Source: JADGGM01 sp025449955
GTDB taxonomy: Bacteria > Gemmatimonadota > Gemmatimonadetes > Gemmatimonadales > Gemmatimonadaceae
Length of the DNA stretch: 64,000 nt
NCBI GenBank assembly: GCA_036554285.1
Contig: DATBNO010000016.1
Coordinates: 234,865 to 298,864, forward strand
Direction of reading: 5' to 3'
The notes under the pieces are model-generated. The model saw nothing but the letters and a program-made list of their open reading frames with translations. It was not told where the DNA came from and made no database searches. The translations under genes and the position numbers were made by a program. Shown here in pieces: positions 9,514-18,836 of this stretch (position 1 is its first letter; the number at the start of each line of letters is the position of its first letter).

Positions 9514-10239
9514 ATGACACAGGCTCCTTCGCGCACGAGCGTCCGTACGCCCTCGGCGCCGCCGGCGGCGGGCGGACCCATCGAGCGGTTCACGCTGGCC
9601 GGCGCCACGCTGCAGGCGATTCGCGAGCGGATACTGTCGGGTGCGTACGCGGAGGGCGATCCGTTGCGGCAGGACGCGATCGCGACAGAGTTAGGCGTGA
9701 GCCGGATCCCGGTGCGCGAGGCGCTGCGCCAGCTCGAGGTCGAAGGGCTGGTGACGTTCAGTCCGCATCGCGGCGCTGTCGTGTCGACGTTCTCGATCGC
9801 GGAGATCGAGGAGCTGTTCGAGCTGCGGGCACAGATCGAGTCGGATCTCGTGCGACGCGCCGTACCGAGCATGACGACGCCCCAGTTCGCGCGGGCCGAG
9901 GAGGTGCTGGACGCGTACGATGCGGCGTTCCGCCGGCGCGACGTGGCCGCATGGGGCGAGCTCAATTGGCAATTGCATTCCACGTTGCTGGCGCCGGCGC
10001 AGCGTCCGCTCACGATGGCCATCGCGGAGCGATTGCATCGGCATGCGGAGCGATACGCGCGGATGCAGTTGGCGCTGACGCACGGCGAATCGCGGGCGAG
10101 CGAGGAGCATCGGGCGATCGTGACGGCGGCGCGCCGTCGCAACGTGGACCGGGCGTCGCAGCTCATGGGCGGTCACATTCTCGGCGCGGGCCGGTCGCTC
10201 GTGCGTTTTCTGCGTGCCCAACGGGGAGACGCGTCGTGA
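9514..10239 (+). CDS. GntR-family (FCD domain) transcriptional regulator of the hydroxyproline operon
   Basis: This 241-aa regulator has a winged helix-turn-helix at about residues 25-95 (LRQDAIATELGVSRIPVREA) and a C-terminal all-helical FCD ligand-binding domain. An N-terminal Pro/Ala-rich stretch of about 25 residues precedes the wHTH. It is the first gene of the hydroxyproline operon, and its stop overlaps the GTG start of the aldehyde dehydrogenase gene (GTGA). FCD regulators usually repress neighbouring catabolic genes until an acid or amino-acid ligand binds. The ligand here is likely hydroxyproline or a pathway intermediate, an inference from context. The 9-bp palindrome CACCTGGTG at 9421-9429 is a possible operator. 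Confidence 0.92.
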   Translation: MTQAPSRTSVRTPSAPPAAGGPIERFTLAGATLQAIRERILSGAYAEGDPLRQDAIATELGVSRIPVREALRQLEVEGLVTFSPHRGAVVSTFSIAEIEELFELRAQIESDLVRRAVPSMTTPQFARAEEVLDAYDAAFRRRDVAAWGELNWQLHSTLLAPAQRPLTMAIAERLHRHAERYARMQLALTHGESRASEEHRAIVTAARRRNVDRASQLMGGHILGAGRSLVRFLRAQRGDAS

Positions 10240-11681
10240 CGGCGGCGGTGTTGGCCGATCTGGTCGGGGGCGCGTTCCGTCCGGCGGACGGCGGTTCGAC
10301 GCTGCCGTCGCTCAACCCATCCGATGCATCGGACGTGGTGGCGTTGGTGCCCGAGGGGTCGGCGGACGGCGCGAACGCCGCGGCCGAGGCGGCGTCGGCA
10401 GCGTTAGGCAACTGGCGCGGGATGTCGGGTCCGGCGCGGGCCGACGTGCTGTACACCTGGGCGGGCGTGATCGCGCAGCGCGCGGACGAACTGGCGCGCG
10501 CGATGACGCGGGAGGTGGGCAAGCCGATCGCGGAGTCGCGCGGCGAAGTGGCGCGCGCGGTGGTGATTTTGCGGTACTACGCGGGCGAGGCGGTGCGGGC
10601 AAACGGCGAGGTGATTCCGGCGCAGGCGGCCGGGTCGCTGCAGTTCACGCTGCGCGAACCGTTAGGCGCAGTGGCGCTCATCACGCCGTGGAACTTTCCG
10701 TTGGCCATTCCGCTCTGGAAGGCGGCGCCGGCGCTGGCGTTCGGGAACACGGTGGTGCTCAAGCCGTCGGAGATGGCGGCGCAGGTGGCGTCGCTGCTGG
10801 CCGAGACGGCGGTGGCCGCCAAGCTGCCGCCGGGCGTGTTCAACGTGGTGCACGGCACCGGGCCTAACGTGGGGACGCCGCTGCTCCGGCATCCGGCGGT
10901 GCGCGGTATCTCGTTCACCGGGTCGAGCGCGGTGGGCGCGCAGGTGGCGGCGTTGGCGGCGGGACGCAACGTGCGCTTCCAAACCGAAATGGGCGGGAAG
11001 AACGTGCTCATCGTGGCGCGCGATGCGGATCTCGATGCGGCGGCGACGCTGGCGGCGGCGGGCGCGATGCGGTATGCCGGTCAGAAGTGCACGGCGACGA
11101 GCCGCGTCGTGGTGGCGCGGGAGGTGGCGGACGAGTTTCTCGTCCGGTTGCGCGCGGAGGTGGACCGCTTGCCGTTAGGCCCGGTGGACGATCCGGCGGC
11201 GGCGGTGGGTCCGGTGATCAGCGCGCGGTCGCGCGACGCGATCACGCAGGCGCTGCGCGACGGAAAGGCCGAGCGGTTGTTCGGGGGCGTGCTCCCCGAC
11301 GACGCGCGCTTTGCGCGCGGATTCTACGTGGCGCCGCTCGTGATCCGGTTGACCGACCCCGAGGAGCCGCTCGCCCAACGCGAGCTCTTCGGGCCGGTGT
11401 TAGGCGTGTTCGTGGCCGACGATCTCGATCACGCGATCGCGCTGGCCAACCAGACGCCGTACGGGCTCAGCGCGTCGCTCTTCACCCGCGACATCAAGAC
11501 CGCGCTCACGTACGTCCGGCGCATCGAGGCCGGCCTGGTGCGCGTGAACGGCGACACGACGGGCGTCGATCCGCACGCGCCGTTCGGCGGCATGAAGGGG
11601 TCGAGCTCGGGCAGCCGCGAGCAGGGCCCGGCGGCGCGAGAATTCTACACCGAGACCAAGACCGTCCAGATCAACCCGTGA
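10236..11681 (+). CDS. Aldehyde dehydrogenase, probable alpha-ketoglutarate semialdehyde dehydrogenase
   Basis: This NAD(P)-dependent aldehyde dehydrogenase of 481 aa has the oxyanion Asn in PWNFP (N153), the general-base Glu in EMGGK (E251) and the catalytic Cys in GQKCTATSR (C285). The GTG start at 10236 overlaps the GntR stop, and the only other in-frame extension has no homology-like content. In hydroxyproline degradation the last step oxidises 2-oxoglutarate semialdehyde to 2-oxoglutarate, and an ALDH in an operon with the epimerase and DapA-like deaminase most likely does this. Substrate assignment rests on operon context rather than on residues I can diagnose. Confidence 0.92.
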   Translation: MTAAVLADLVGGAFRPADGGSTLPSLNPSDASDVVALVPEGSADGANAAAEAASAALGNWRGMSGPARADVLYTWAGVIAQRADELARAMTREVGKPIAESRGEVARAVVILRYYAGEAVRANGEVIPAQAAGSLQFTLREPLGAVALITPWNFPLAIPLWKAAPALAFGNTVVLKPSEMAAQVASLLAETAVAAKLPPGVFNVVHGTGPNVGTPLLRHPAVRGISFTGSSAVGAQVAALAAGRNVRFQTEMGGKNVLIVARDADLDAAATLAAAGAMRYAGQKCTATSRVVVAREVADEFLVRLRAEVDRLPLGPVDDPAAAVGPVISARSRDAITQALRDGKAERLFGGVLPDDARFARGFYVAPLVIRLTDPEEPLAQRELFGPVLGVFVADDLDHAIALANQTPYGLSASLFTRDIKTALTYVRRIEAGLVRVNGDTTGVDPHAPFGGMKGSSSGSREQGPAAREFYTETKTVQINP

Positions 11682-11689
11682 CGACATCC

Positions 11690-12592
11690 ATGCGCATTCA
11701 GGATTGGCGGGGCGTCTTCCCCGCGATCACCACGCCGTTCCACGACGACCTGAGCGTCGACCACGAATTCTTGTGCGAGCACGCGGCGTGGATGGTGGCC
11801 AACGGCGCCCACGGCATCGTGCCGCTCGGATCGTTAGGCGAGGCGCCGGCGCTGTCGTTCGACGAGAAGGTACGGATTCTGGAGACGTGCCGGACGGCGC
11901 TCCGCGCGGGCTCCTTCCTCGTGGCCGGCATCTCGGCGTCGAGCACCGCCGAAGCGGTGGCGCTGGCCAAGGAAGCGCACCGCGCCGGGTGCGATGGACT
12001 GATGGTGCTGCCGCCGTACGTGTATCGCGGCGATTGGCGCGAGACGAAGGCGCACGTGACGGCCGTGATCCGCGCGACGCCGCTGTCGTGCATGCTGTAC
12101 AACAATCCGATCGCGTACGGCACCGACTTTCTGCCCGAGCAGATCAAAGAGCTCACGCAACACGAGAATCTCCACGCGGTGAAGGAGTCGAGCGGCGACG
12201 TGCGCCGGATCACGGCGATCGCGCAATCGTTAGGCAAGCGCCTCACGGTTCTGGTCGGGCTGGACGACCTGGTGGTCGAAGGTGTGGCCGCAGGCGCGGA
12301 AGGATGGATCGCGGGACTGGTGAATGCCCTGCCCGCGCAGACCATGCGGCTCTGGGAGCTGGCGACCGCCGGGCGCTGGAACGACGTCCGCACGCTGTAC
12401 GAGTGGTTCTTGCCGCTGTTGCGGTTGGACACGACGCCCAAGTTCGTGCAGCTCATCAAGCTGGCGCAGCGCGAAGTGGGGAAGGGGAGCGCGCGCGTAC
12501 GTCCACCACGTTTGCAGCTGGACGGTGAAGAGCTGGAATCGGCACTCTCCAGCATCCGCGCGTCACTCGCGGCGCCGGAAGGACGCGTGTGA
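11690..12592 (+). CDS. DapA-family lyase, probable 1-pyrroline-4-hydroxy-2-carboxylate deaminase
   Basis: This TIM-barrel protein of about 300 aa belongs to the DHDPS/NAL family. The Schiff-base lysine is K165 (HAVKESSGD), the catalytic tyrosine is Y137 (MLYNNP), and the GSLGEA loop stands for the GTTGE loop of DapA. Between the 4-Hyp epimerase and the KGSA dehydrogenase genes, the likely reaction is deamination of pyrroline-4-hydroxy-2-carboxylate to 2-oxoglutarate semialdehyde. A GTG at 11678 overlapping the ALDH stop is an alternative start, in keeping with the GTGA coupling elsewhere in this operon. I chose the ATG (MRIQDWRGVFPAI) because the fold begins there. A lysine-biosynthesis role is unlikely in this setting. 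Confidence 0.9.
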   Translation: MRIQDWRGVFPAITTPFHDDLSVDHEFLCEHAAWMVANGAHGIVPLGSLGEAPALSFDEKVRILETCRTALRAGSFLVAGISASSTAEAVALAKEAHRAGCDGLMVLPPYVYRGDWRETKAHVTAVIRATPLSCMLYNNPIAYGTDFLPEQIKELTQHENLHAVKESSGDVRRITAIAQSLGKRLTVLVGLDDLVVEGVAAGAEGWIAGLVNALPAQTMRLWELATAGRWNDVRTLYEWFLPLLRLDTTPKFVQLIKLAQREVGKGSARVRPPRLQLDGEELESALSSIRASLAAPEGRV

Positions 12593-13557
12593 CCAACGGA
12601 TCGCGTGCGGTCGACGCCATCGACGTGGTCGACTCGCACACCGAGGGCGAGCCGACCCGGGTGGTGATTGCCGGATGGCCGCAGCCGTCGGGCGCGACGA
12701 TGGCGGAGCGACGCGAGTCGTTGCGGCGCGACTTCGACGAGGTCCGGCAGGCCGTGGTCCTCGAGCCGCGCGGACACGACGCGGTGGTCGGCGCGCTGCT
12801 CACGCCGCCCGTGAGCGACGGGGCGATCACCGGCGTCATCTTCTTCAACGATGTCGGATATCTGGGCATGTGCGGCCACGGATTGATCGGCGTGGTGCGC
12901 ACGCTCGAGCACCTCGGCCGCATCGGGCCCGGCACGGTGTGCGTGGACACGCCGGTGGGCGCGGTGCGGGCGGAGCTCGAGCACGACGGGTCGGTGGCGC
13001 TGGAGAACGTGCCGGCGTTCGTGCACCGCGCCGACGTGACCGTGGAGGTGCCGGGCGTGGGGCCGGTGCACGGGGACGTGGCCTGGGGCGGCAACTGGTT
13101 CTTCCTTACTGAGTTAGGCGGCGCGGAGCTGGCGCTGTCCAACGTGCGTGAGCTGACGCGCGTGACGATGGCGATCCGCGACGCGCTCATCCGCGACGGC
13201 GTGACCGGCACCGGCGGCGCCCCGGTGGATCACATCGAGTTGTTCGGGCCGCCGACGCGGCCGGATGCCGACAGCCGGAACTTCGTGCTGTGTCCGGGCG
13301 CGGCGTACGACCGGTCGCCGTGCGGGACGGGGACATCGGCCAAGATGGCGGTGCTCCATGCGCGCGGCGCGTTGCGCGCCGGCGCGCGATGGCGGCAGGA
13401 GAGCATCACCGGAAGCCTTTTCACCGGGTGGGTGGACGAGCGTGTCGGCACACGCGGCGTGATTCCACACATCGAGGGCCGGGCGTTCGTGACCTCGCGC
13501 GCCACGCTGCTGTTCGATGCGCGCGACCCATTTCGGTTAGGCATCGCGGGCGCGTGA
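12589..13557 (+). CDS. 4-hydroxyproline 2-epimerase (proline racemase family)
   Basis: This cofactor-independent epimerase interconverts trans-4-hydroxy-L-proline and cis-4-hydroxy-D-proline. Of the 322 residues, the two catalytic cysteines are C95 (MCGHGLIG) and C245 (SPCGTGTSA). Having Cys at both positions marks racemases/epimerases and excludes the trans-3-hydroxyproline dehydratase branch, which has Thr at the second site. The N-terminal DSHTEGEPTRVV motif is typical. The GTG start overlaps the preceding TGA (GTGA), and the following oxidase gene overlaps in the same way. Proline racemase activity cannot be excluded, but the operon argues for hydroxyproline. Confidence 0.93.
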   Translation: MTNGSRAVDAIDVVDSHTEGEPTRVVIAGWPQPSGATMAERRESLRRDFDEVRQAVVLEPRGHDAVVGALLTPPVSDGAITGVIFFNDVGYLGMCGHGLIGVVRTLEHLGRIGPGTVCVDTPVGAVRAELEHDGSVALENVPAFVHRADVTVEVPGVGPVHGDVAWGGNWFFLTELGGAELALSNVRELTRVTMAIRDALIRDGVTGTGGAPVDHIELFGPPTRPDADSRNFVLCPGAAYDRSPCGTGTSAKMAVLHARGALRAGARWRQESITGSLFTGWVDERVGTRGVIPHIEGRAFVTSRATLLFDARDPFRLGIAGA

Positions 13558-14753
13558 CGCCGCCGACCGGGGCCGGCGGGCGGCGATCGGCGTGTCCGGA
13601 CGTCGTGATCGTCGGCGCGGGCATCGTGGGTGCGGCGTGCGCCCTGGCGCTGGCGCGCGAGTCGCTCGACGTGCTCATCCTCGATTCGTCGTTCGCGGGA
13701 GGCGGGGCCACCGCGGCGGCGATGGGCCACCTCGTCGTGATGGACGACTCCCCGGCGCAGCTCACGTTGACCGCGTATTCGCGCGGCGCGTGGGAGCGGC
13801 TGGCCGACGAGCTCCCGCCGAACTGCGAGTACGAGACGCGCGGCACGCTGTGGGTGGCCGACGGCGAAGGCGATCTCGAGGCGGCGCGCGCGAAGCAGGC
13901 GTTGTACGCGGCGCAGGGGGTACCCTCCGCGATCGTGGATGCCGAGGAGCTGGCGCGGATGGAACCGGCGCTCGTGCGCGGGTTGGCGGGCGCGCTCTTC
14001 GTGTCCGGCGACGGCGTGCTGTATCCGCCTAACGCAGCGCGATGGTGCGTGGAGCGGGCGGTGGCGTTGGGCGCGCGGCTCCGCGAGCACTACGCGGCGG
14101 TCTCGATCGGCGCCGGCGCGGTGCGCGTGCGCGGCGCGGGCGGAGTCGAGGACACCATTTCCGCGGGCGCGATCGTGAACGCGACGGGCGTCGACGCGCC
14201 GCAGCTCACGCCCGGCCTGCCGATCGCTCCGCGCAAAGGGCACCTCGTGATCACGGACCGGTATCCGGGACTCTGTCACTCGCAGCTGGTGGAGCTGGGC
14301 TACCTGCGGAGCGCGCACGCGTTGGGCGGCGAGTCGGTGGCGTTCAACGTGCAGCCGCGCGCGACGGGGCAGCTGCTCATCGGGTCGTCGCGCGAGCTGG
14401 TGGGGCGCGACCCGGTGGTGAACGCCGCTGTGTTAGGCGCGATGGTGCGGCGCGCGACGCGGTTCGTGCCGGCGTTGGCGCAGTGCGATGCGATCCGGGT
14501 GTGGACCGGTTTCCGGCCGGCCACGCCCGATGGGTTGCCGCTCATCGGGCGATGGGAGCGGGAGCCCGGGGTATGGATCGCCGCGGGGCACGAAGGGTTA
14601 GGCATCACGACGGCGCCGGGCACGGCGGCATTGATCGCGGCCGACATCATGGGCCAGCCGGCGCCGTTCGAGGCGGCGCCGTACAATCCGTCGCGGGCGA
14701 TGCCGGAGCGGCACGACGCGGAGTCGCGGGGGGCGTCGTGTCCCGCGACGTGA
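13554..14753 (+). CDS. FAD-dependent oxidoreductase (DadA/SoxB-like), D-hydroxyproline dehydrogenase catalytic subunit
   Basis: This 399-aa flavoprotein of the DAO family has an N-terminal GxGxxG Rossmann motif (VIVGAGIVGAACA, residues 18-30) and a C-terminal FAD contact region (GLGITTAPGTAALIA). The GTG start overlaps the epimerase stop by 4 bp. In the hydroxyproline pathway such a subunit oxidises cis-4-hydroxy-D-proline to pyrroline-4-hydroxy-2-carboxylate. The next gene supplies the electron-transfer modules, so the two probably form one hetero-oligomeric dehydrogenase. Sarcosine or D-amino-acid oxidation is the main alternative. Confidence 0.9.
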   Translation: MTPPTGAGGRRSACPDVVIVGAGIVGAACALALARESLDVLILDSSFAGGGATAAAMGHLVVMDDSPAQLTLTAYSRGAWERLADELPPNCEYETRGTLWVADGEGDLEAARAKQALYAAQGVPSAIVDAEELARMEPALVRGLAGALFVSGDGVLYPPNAARWCVERAVALGARLREHYAAVSIGAGAVRVRGAGGVEDTISAGAIVNATGVDAPQLTPGLPIAPRKGHLVITDRYPGLCHSQLVELGYLRSAHALGGESVAFNVQPRATGQLLIGSSRELVGRDPVVNAAVLGAMVRRATRFVPALAQCDAIRVWTGFRPATPDGLPLIGRWEREPGVWIAAGHEGLGITTAPGTAALIAADIMGQPAPFEAAPYNPSRAMPERHDAESRGASCPAT

Positions 14754-16294
14754 CGATCACCGTCGACGGACGGCCGGTCGCGGCGCCGGAGGGCGCCACG
14801 CTCGCGTCGGTGTTGTTGGGCGCCGGCGTGACGCACTTTCGCACGTCGGTGACCGGTGAGCCTCGTGGGCCGGTGTGCGGGATGGGGGTGTGCTTCGAGT
14901 GCCGCGTGACCGTGGATGGCCGGCCGCACCGGCGGTCGTGCCTCATCCCGTGCACCGATGGCCTGCGCATCGACACCATGCCTAACGCAACGGCCGCGCC
15001 GGCGCCCGCGCCGCCGGAGGAGGCCGGGACCACGACCTGCGATGTGGCGGTAATCGGCGGTGGGCCGGCGGGGATCGCGGCGGCGGCGTCGGCCGCCGAA
15101 TCGGGCGCGCGCGTGGTGGTGATCGACCAAGAATTGCATCCCGGCGGACAGATCTGGCGGCATCGGACCCCGGAGACGCTGCCCCGGGCCGCGCGGGCAT
15201 GGATCGCGCGCGCCGAGCGCGCGTTGACGGGCGGCGGCTCGTCGTGGCGCGCGCAGTCGACCGTCTTCGACGCATCGCTCGGCGATGGCGTCGCGCTGCG
15301 CCTAACTGGATGCGCGGCAGGCGATCACACCGTGCGGGCGCAGCGCGTGATCATCGCGACGGGCGCGCGCGAGCTCTTCCTGCCGTTTCCAGGCTGGACG
15401 CTGCCGAGCGTGATGGGATTGGGCGGAGCGCAGGCGCTGCTCAAGGGCGGGATGACCGTGCGCGGGAGGCGGGCTGTGGTTGCCGGGTCGGGACCGTTGC
15501 TGCTGCCGGTCGCGGCCGCCCTCGAGCGGGCGGGAGCGTGCGTCGTGTGCGTCGCCGAGCAGGCTCCGTTAGGCCAAGCCGCGGCGTTCGGCGCCCGGTT
15601 GTGGGCGCATCCAACCAAGCTCGCGCAGGCAATGGGATACGCCGCGTCGCTGGCGGGCACGCGCCTGCGATTCGGCACGTGGGTGGCGGCGGCCGAGGGC
15701 GATGAGGGCGTGGCGCGAGTGCGGCTCACGAACGGGCGACGCGCATGGTGGGTGACGTGCGATCTCGTGTGCTGCAGCTACGGCTTCGTGCCTAACCTCG
15801 AAGTGGCCCACGTGTTGGGCTGCGACGTGCAACGCGGCCGCGTGGTGGTGGATCGCACGCAGCGGACGAGCGTGCCCAACGTCTGGTGCGCGGGCGAGCC
15901 GACCGGCGTGGCCGGCGAGGCGGCGGCGCTCGTCGAGGGGCGCATCGCGGGGTTCGACGCCGCTGGTGCGGCGGCGCTCGCCGCGTCGACGTCGCTCCAG
16001 CGTGCGCGCGATGCGTGGCAGCGCTTCGGCGTACGCCTAACGGACGCGTTCCGCCCGCGGGACGAGGTCCGCACCCTGGCGACGGCCGAGACGATCGTCT
16101 GCCGCTGCGAGGACGTGCGGCACGCCGCGCTCGATCCGGCGTGGACGATGCGCCAGGCCAAGCTCTACACGCGCGTCACGATGGGTCCCTGTCAGGGCAT
16201 GATCTGCGGTGCCGTGTGCACCAGCCTCTTCGGCTGGCCGCCAGGGACGGTGCGTCCGCCCGTAGGCGGGGCCCACGTCGCGCGGCTCGGGTAA
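14738..16294 (+). CDS. Fused 2Fe-2S / FAD / BFD-type subunit of D-hydroxyproline dehydrogenase
   Basis: This protein of 518 aa joins two subunits that are often separate genes. Residues 1-90 are a 2Fe-2S domain like the small subunit of octopine/hydroxyproline dehydrogenases (Cys in GPVCGMGVCFECRV, C47, C52, C55, then C68). Residues about 100-440 are a pyridine-nucleotide-disulphide-type FAD module (VAVIGGGPAGIAAA). The C-terminus carries a BFD-like cluster motif (ETIVCRCEDV followed by GPCQGMICGA). The GTG start lies 16 bp inside the previous gene. It is likely the electron-transfer partner of the preceding DadA-like subunit and the last gene of the hydroxyproline operon. Confidence 0.88.
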   Translation: MSRDVTITVDGRPVAAPEGATLASVLLGAGVTHFRTSVTGEPRGPVCGMGVCFECRVTVDGRPHRRSCLIPCTDGLRIDTMPNATAAPAPAPPEEAGTTTCDVAVIGGGPAGIAAAASAAESGARVVVIDQELHPGGQIWRHRTPETLPRAARAWIARAERALTGGGSSWRAQSTVFDASLGDGVALRLTGCAAGDHTVRAQRVIIATGARELFLPFPGWTLPSVMGLGGAQALLKGGMTVRGRRAVVAGSGPLLLPVAAALERAGACVVCVAEQAPLGQAAAFGARLWAHPTKLAQAMGYAASLAGTRLRFGTWVAAAEGDEGVARVRLTNGRRAWWVTCDLVCCSYGFVPNLEVAHVLGCDVQRGRVVVDRTQRTSVPNVWCAGEPTGVAGEAAALVEGRIAGFDAAGAAALAASTSLQRARDAWQRFGVRLTDAFRPRDEVRTLATAETIVCRCEDVRHAALDPAWTMRQAKLYTRVTMGPCQGMICGAVCTSLFGWPPGTVRPPVGGAHVARLG

Positions 16295-16419
16295 CTCCGC
16301 TCACTGCGCGCAGCACAGCACGTCATACGTGCAGTGGACGCTCGAGTGCGTCGCTCGAACGAAACCCGGTCGCGCACGGGCTCGTACGGCGCACACACGA
16401 CACTCAACGCGCAGGCGGC

Positions 16420-18717
16420 ATGCTGGTCTGGCTCGGAGTTCTGGTCGCGCTGCAAGGCACGGCCGTGCCCTCACAGGCGACTCGCGACACGACGGTCTCG
16501 CGTCGCGACACGGCACTCGTCGCCACGCCGGCGCAGGTCGTGAGCGCGTACGAGGAGCCCCACGTGCGGGCGCTCGTCGCGCGGGCGCGCGCGGCGCGCA
16601 CGAGCCAGGACTCGTCGCTGATCGCATACGACGCGACGGCAAAGCGCCGGCTCACCGTCAACTTCGGATTGGGCGGCAGCGGTCCCGAACGCCTGCTTTT
16701 GCGCAGTGAAGGTGCCTCGCGCGTGCGATGGCGTCGCGGCGTGGGCGCGCACATCGACGTGCTCGCCGCGCGGACTGCGATTCCATTGGCGTACGCGGGT
16801 GCGCGGGTGTTGTCCGACATGCTGGATGACAATCCGGTTCCATACTTTCCGGGCCGCGAGGGCCTGGTCGGATTCTCGGACGTCGTGCGGTCGCGCGGTC
16901 GCCATCGGCCGGCGATGATCCATCCCCTCGAGGACGGCGCCGAATCGGTGTACCGGTATGCGTTAGGCGACTCGGTGTCGCTGGCGTTTCCCGACGGGCG
17001 GACCATCCGGCTGCGAGAGATTCGCGTGATACCGCGCGGGCCGCGGTACGATCTCATCGTCGGCTCGCTGTGGATCGACGAAGCATCGGGGCAAATCGTG
17101 CGCGCGGTGTATCGGCCCGCGGCGCAGATGGACATCGCGGCGATGGCGCGCGAGGACGATCCTCACTCGTTCGACGACGTGCCGACGCTCGTCAAGCCGC
17201 TCATCTTTCCGATGAGCGCGACGATTTCGGCGTTCATCGTCGAGTACGGATTGGTCGACGAGCGCTGGTGGATGCCGCGCGTGCAAACGGTGGAGGGTCG
17301 CGCGCGGATCGGGCCGTCGCATGCGTCGTTCTCGGTGGAGCAGACCTTTCGATACGCGAGCGTGAACATCGCGGATTCACTGCCGCCCATCGCGGTGGCC
17401 TCGCTGAGCGACTCGGCGCGCTATGCGCGGCGCGACTCCATTCGGGTGGCTCGGCGCGCGGCGCGGAAGAATGGTGTCGACGACGATCCGGACATGCAGT
17501 CGATCGACTGTCCGCGCGGCGACACGCTGGTGCGGCAGCAATTGCGGCACGACGGCGCATTGCCGATCGAGATCCGGATTCCGTGCGATACGGCGGCGCT
17601 CGCGCATTCGCCGGAGCTGCCCCCGTCGATCTTCGACGCGGGCGAACAGACATTCGGCGTGCCGGATCGCGACGCGGTGCTCAAGTCGCTCGGGTTAGGC
17701 GTGCAGCCCGGGTGGAGTCCGCTGCCGCCGACCCTGCACTACGGCGTCCAGGACGGGCTGACGCGGTACAACCGGGTGGAAGGCTTGTCGTTAGGCGCGC
17801 GGCTCGACGAGCAGTTCGGCGCCGGGTTCACGGGGAGTCTCACGGGGCGGTTCGGCGTCGCCGACCTGCAGCCGGGATTCGACCTCGAGGTGAGCCGGTC
17901 AGACGGCGTGCGGACGCTGTCGCTCGGCGTCTACCGGCGCCTGGTGCCGGTGAATCCGTGGGGCGATCCGTTGTCGTTGGGCAGCTCGATCGGCGCGCTC
18001 GCCGAAGGGAACGACGACGCGTTTTACTATCGGGCGTGGGGCGTCGAGCTCGGCGGACGGCACGACGGGCCGGCGACCTTCCAATGGCGCGCGTTCGCCG
18101 AGGACGAACGGAACGCCGACGTCAACACGCGGTTCTCGCTCTACCATGCGTTAGGCGTACGCGATGGCGCGCCGCCCAACATCCGCGCGGCCAGCGCGCG
18201 CGAGGCGGGAGGGACGGTGTCGGTGCACGACGCGTTCGGCCTCGATCCATTCGGCTGGCGTTTCGGCCTGGGCGCCGCGCTCGAGGGCGCGGGCGGCACG
18301 TTCGACTACGGGCGCGCGTCGCTCGACGCCACGCTCTCGCGCGGGTTAGGCGCGAATTGGAGCGCGTCGGTGAGCGGGAGCGCGGGGACCAGCGTCGGGA
18401 CGGTTGCGCCGCAGCGGCTCTGGTATTTGGGCGGCCCGCAGACGGTGCGCGGACAGATCATGGGCGAGCAGGGCGGCGACGCGTATTGGTTCAGCCGCAC
18501 CGAGGTCGCGTACGGACTGCGGTCGGTCAGCCCAACGGTGTTCTTCGACGTGGGCTGGGCCGGGTCGCGGACCAACTGGTCGTCCGAGGGTCGCCCGATC
18601 ATGGGCGCGGGCGTCGGGTTGTCGTTACTGGATGGTTTGGTGCACGTCGATCTCGCACACGGGATTCAGCCGTCGCGGTCGTGGCGGGGCGCGACCTATT
18701 TGGACGCGCGATTCTGA
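16420..18717 (+). CDS. Exported protein with predicted C-terminal outer-membrane beta-barrel, unknown function
   Basis: This 765-aa protein begins with a signal peptide (MLVWLGVLVALQGTAVPSQA). The middle region (about residues 60-330) is a soluble domain rich in beta strands with Arg-rich linkers. The last 330 residues show alternating hydrophobic strands and end in Phe (GATYLDARF), as outer-membrane barrels do. The segment WYLGGPQTVRGQIMGEQGGDAYWFSRTE resembles the conserved L6-type motif of Omp85/FhaC/TamA barrels (V-R-G-Y/F). It may therefore be an Omp85-like or surface-antigen barrel with an unusual N-terminus. This is an inference from pattern only. It lies 125 bp after the hydroxyproline operon and has no obvious functional link to it. 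Confidence 0.8.
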   Translation: MLVWLGVLVALQGTAVPSQATRDTTVSRRDTALVATPAQVVSAYEEPHVRALVARARAARTSQDSSLIAYDATAKRRLTVNFGLGGSGPERLLLRSEGASRVRWRRGVGAHIDVLAARTAIPLAYAGARVLSDMLDDNPVPYFPGREGLVGFSDVVRSRGRHRPAMIHPLEDGAESVYRYALGDSVSLAFPDGRTIRLREIRVIPRGPRYDLIVGSLWIDEASGQIVRAVYRPAAQMDIAAMAREDDPHSFDDVPTLVKPLIFPMSATISAFIVEYGLVDERWWMPRVQTVEGRARIGPSHASFSVEQTFRYASVNIADSLPPIAVASLSDSARYARRDSIRVARRAARKNGVDDDPDMQSIDCPRGDTLVRQQLRHDGALPIEIRIPCDTAALAHSPELPPSIFDAGEQTFGVPDRDAVLKSLGLGVQPGWSPLPPTLHYGVQDGLTRYNRVEGLSLGARLDEQFGAGFTGSLTGRFGVADLQPGFDLEVSRSDGVRTLSLGVYRRLVPVNPWGDPLSLGSSIGALAEGNDDAFYYRAWGVELGGRHDGPATFQWRAFAEDERNADVNTRFSLYHALGVRDGAPPNIRAASAREAGGTVSVHDAFGLDPFGWRFGLGAALEGAGGTFDYGRASLDATLSRGLGANWSASVSGSAGTSVGTVAPQRLWYLGGPQTVRGQIMGEQGGDAYWFSRTEVAYGLRSVSPTVFFDVGWAGSRTNWSSEGRPIMGAGVGLSLLDGLVHVDLAHGIQPSRSWRGATYLDARF

Positions 18718-18836
18718 GCGTGCGGTGGTCGGTCCACGCTTCCTGGAACGACTATCTTTCAGCATGGAGCATACGGGCGGCTACGCGAGTGCCGTCCGGC
18801 GACACGGCTTTACACCAGCGAGAGCGCGGACGAACC

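Noticed and set aside
11690..12592. dapA for lysine biosynthesis
   Set aside because: The gene sits inside a hydroxyproline operon between an epimerase and a KGSA dehydrogenase, and has GSLGEA rather than the usual DapA loop.
12589..13557. trans-3-hydroxyproline dehydratase
   Set aside because: Both catalytic positions are Cys (C95, C245); the dehydratase has Thr at the second.
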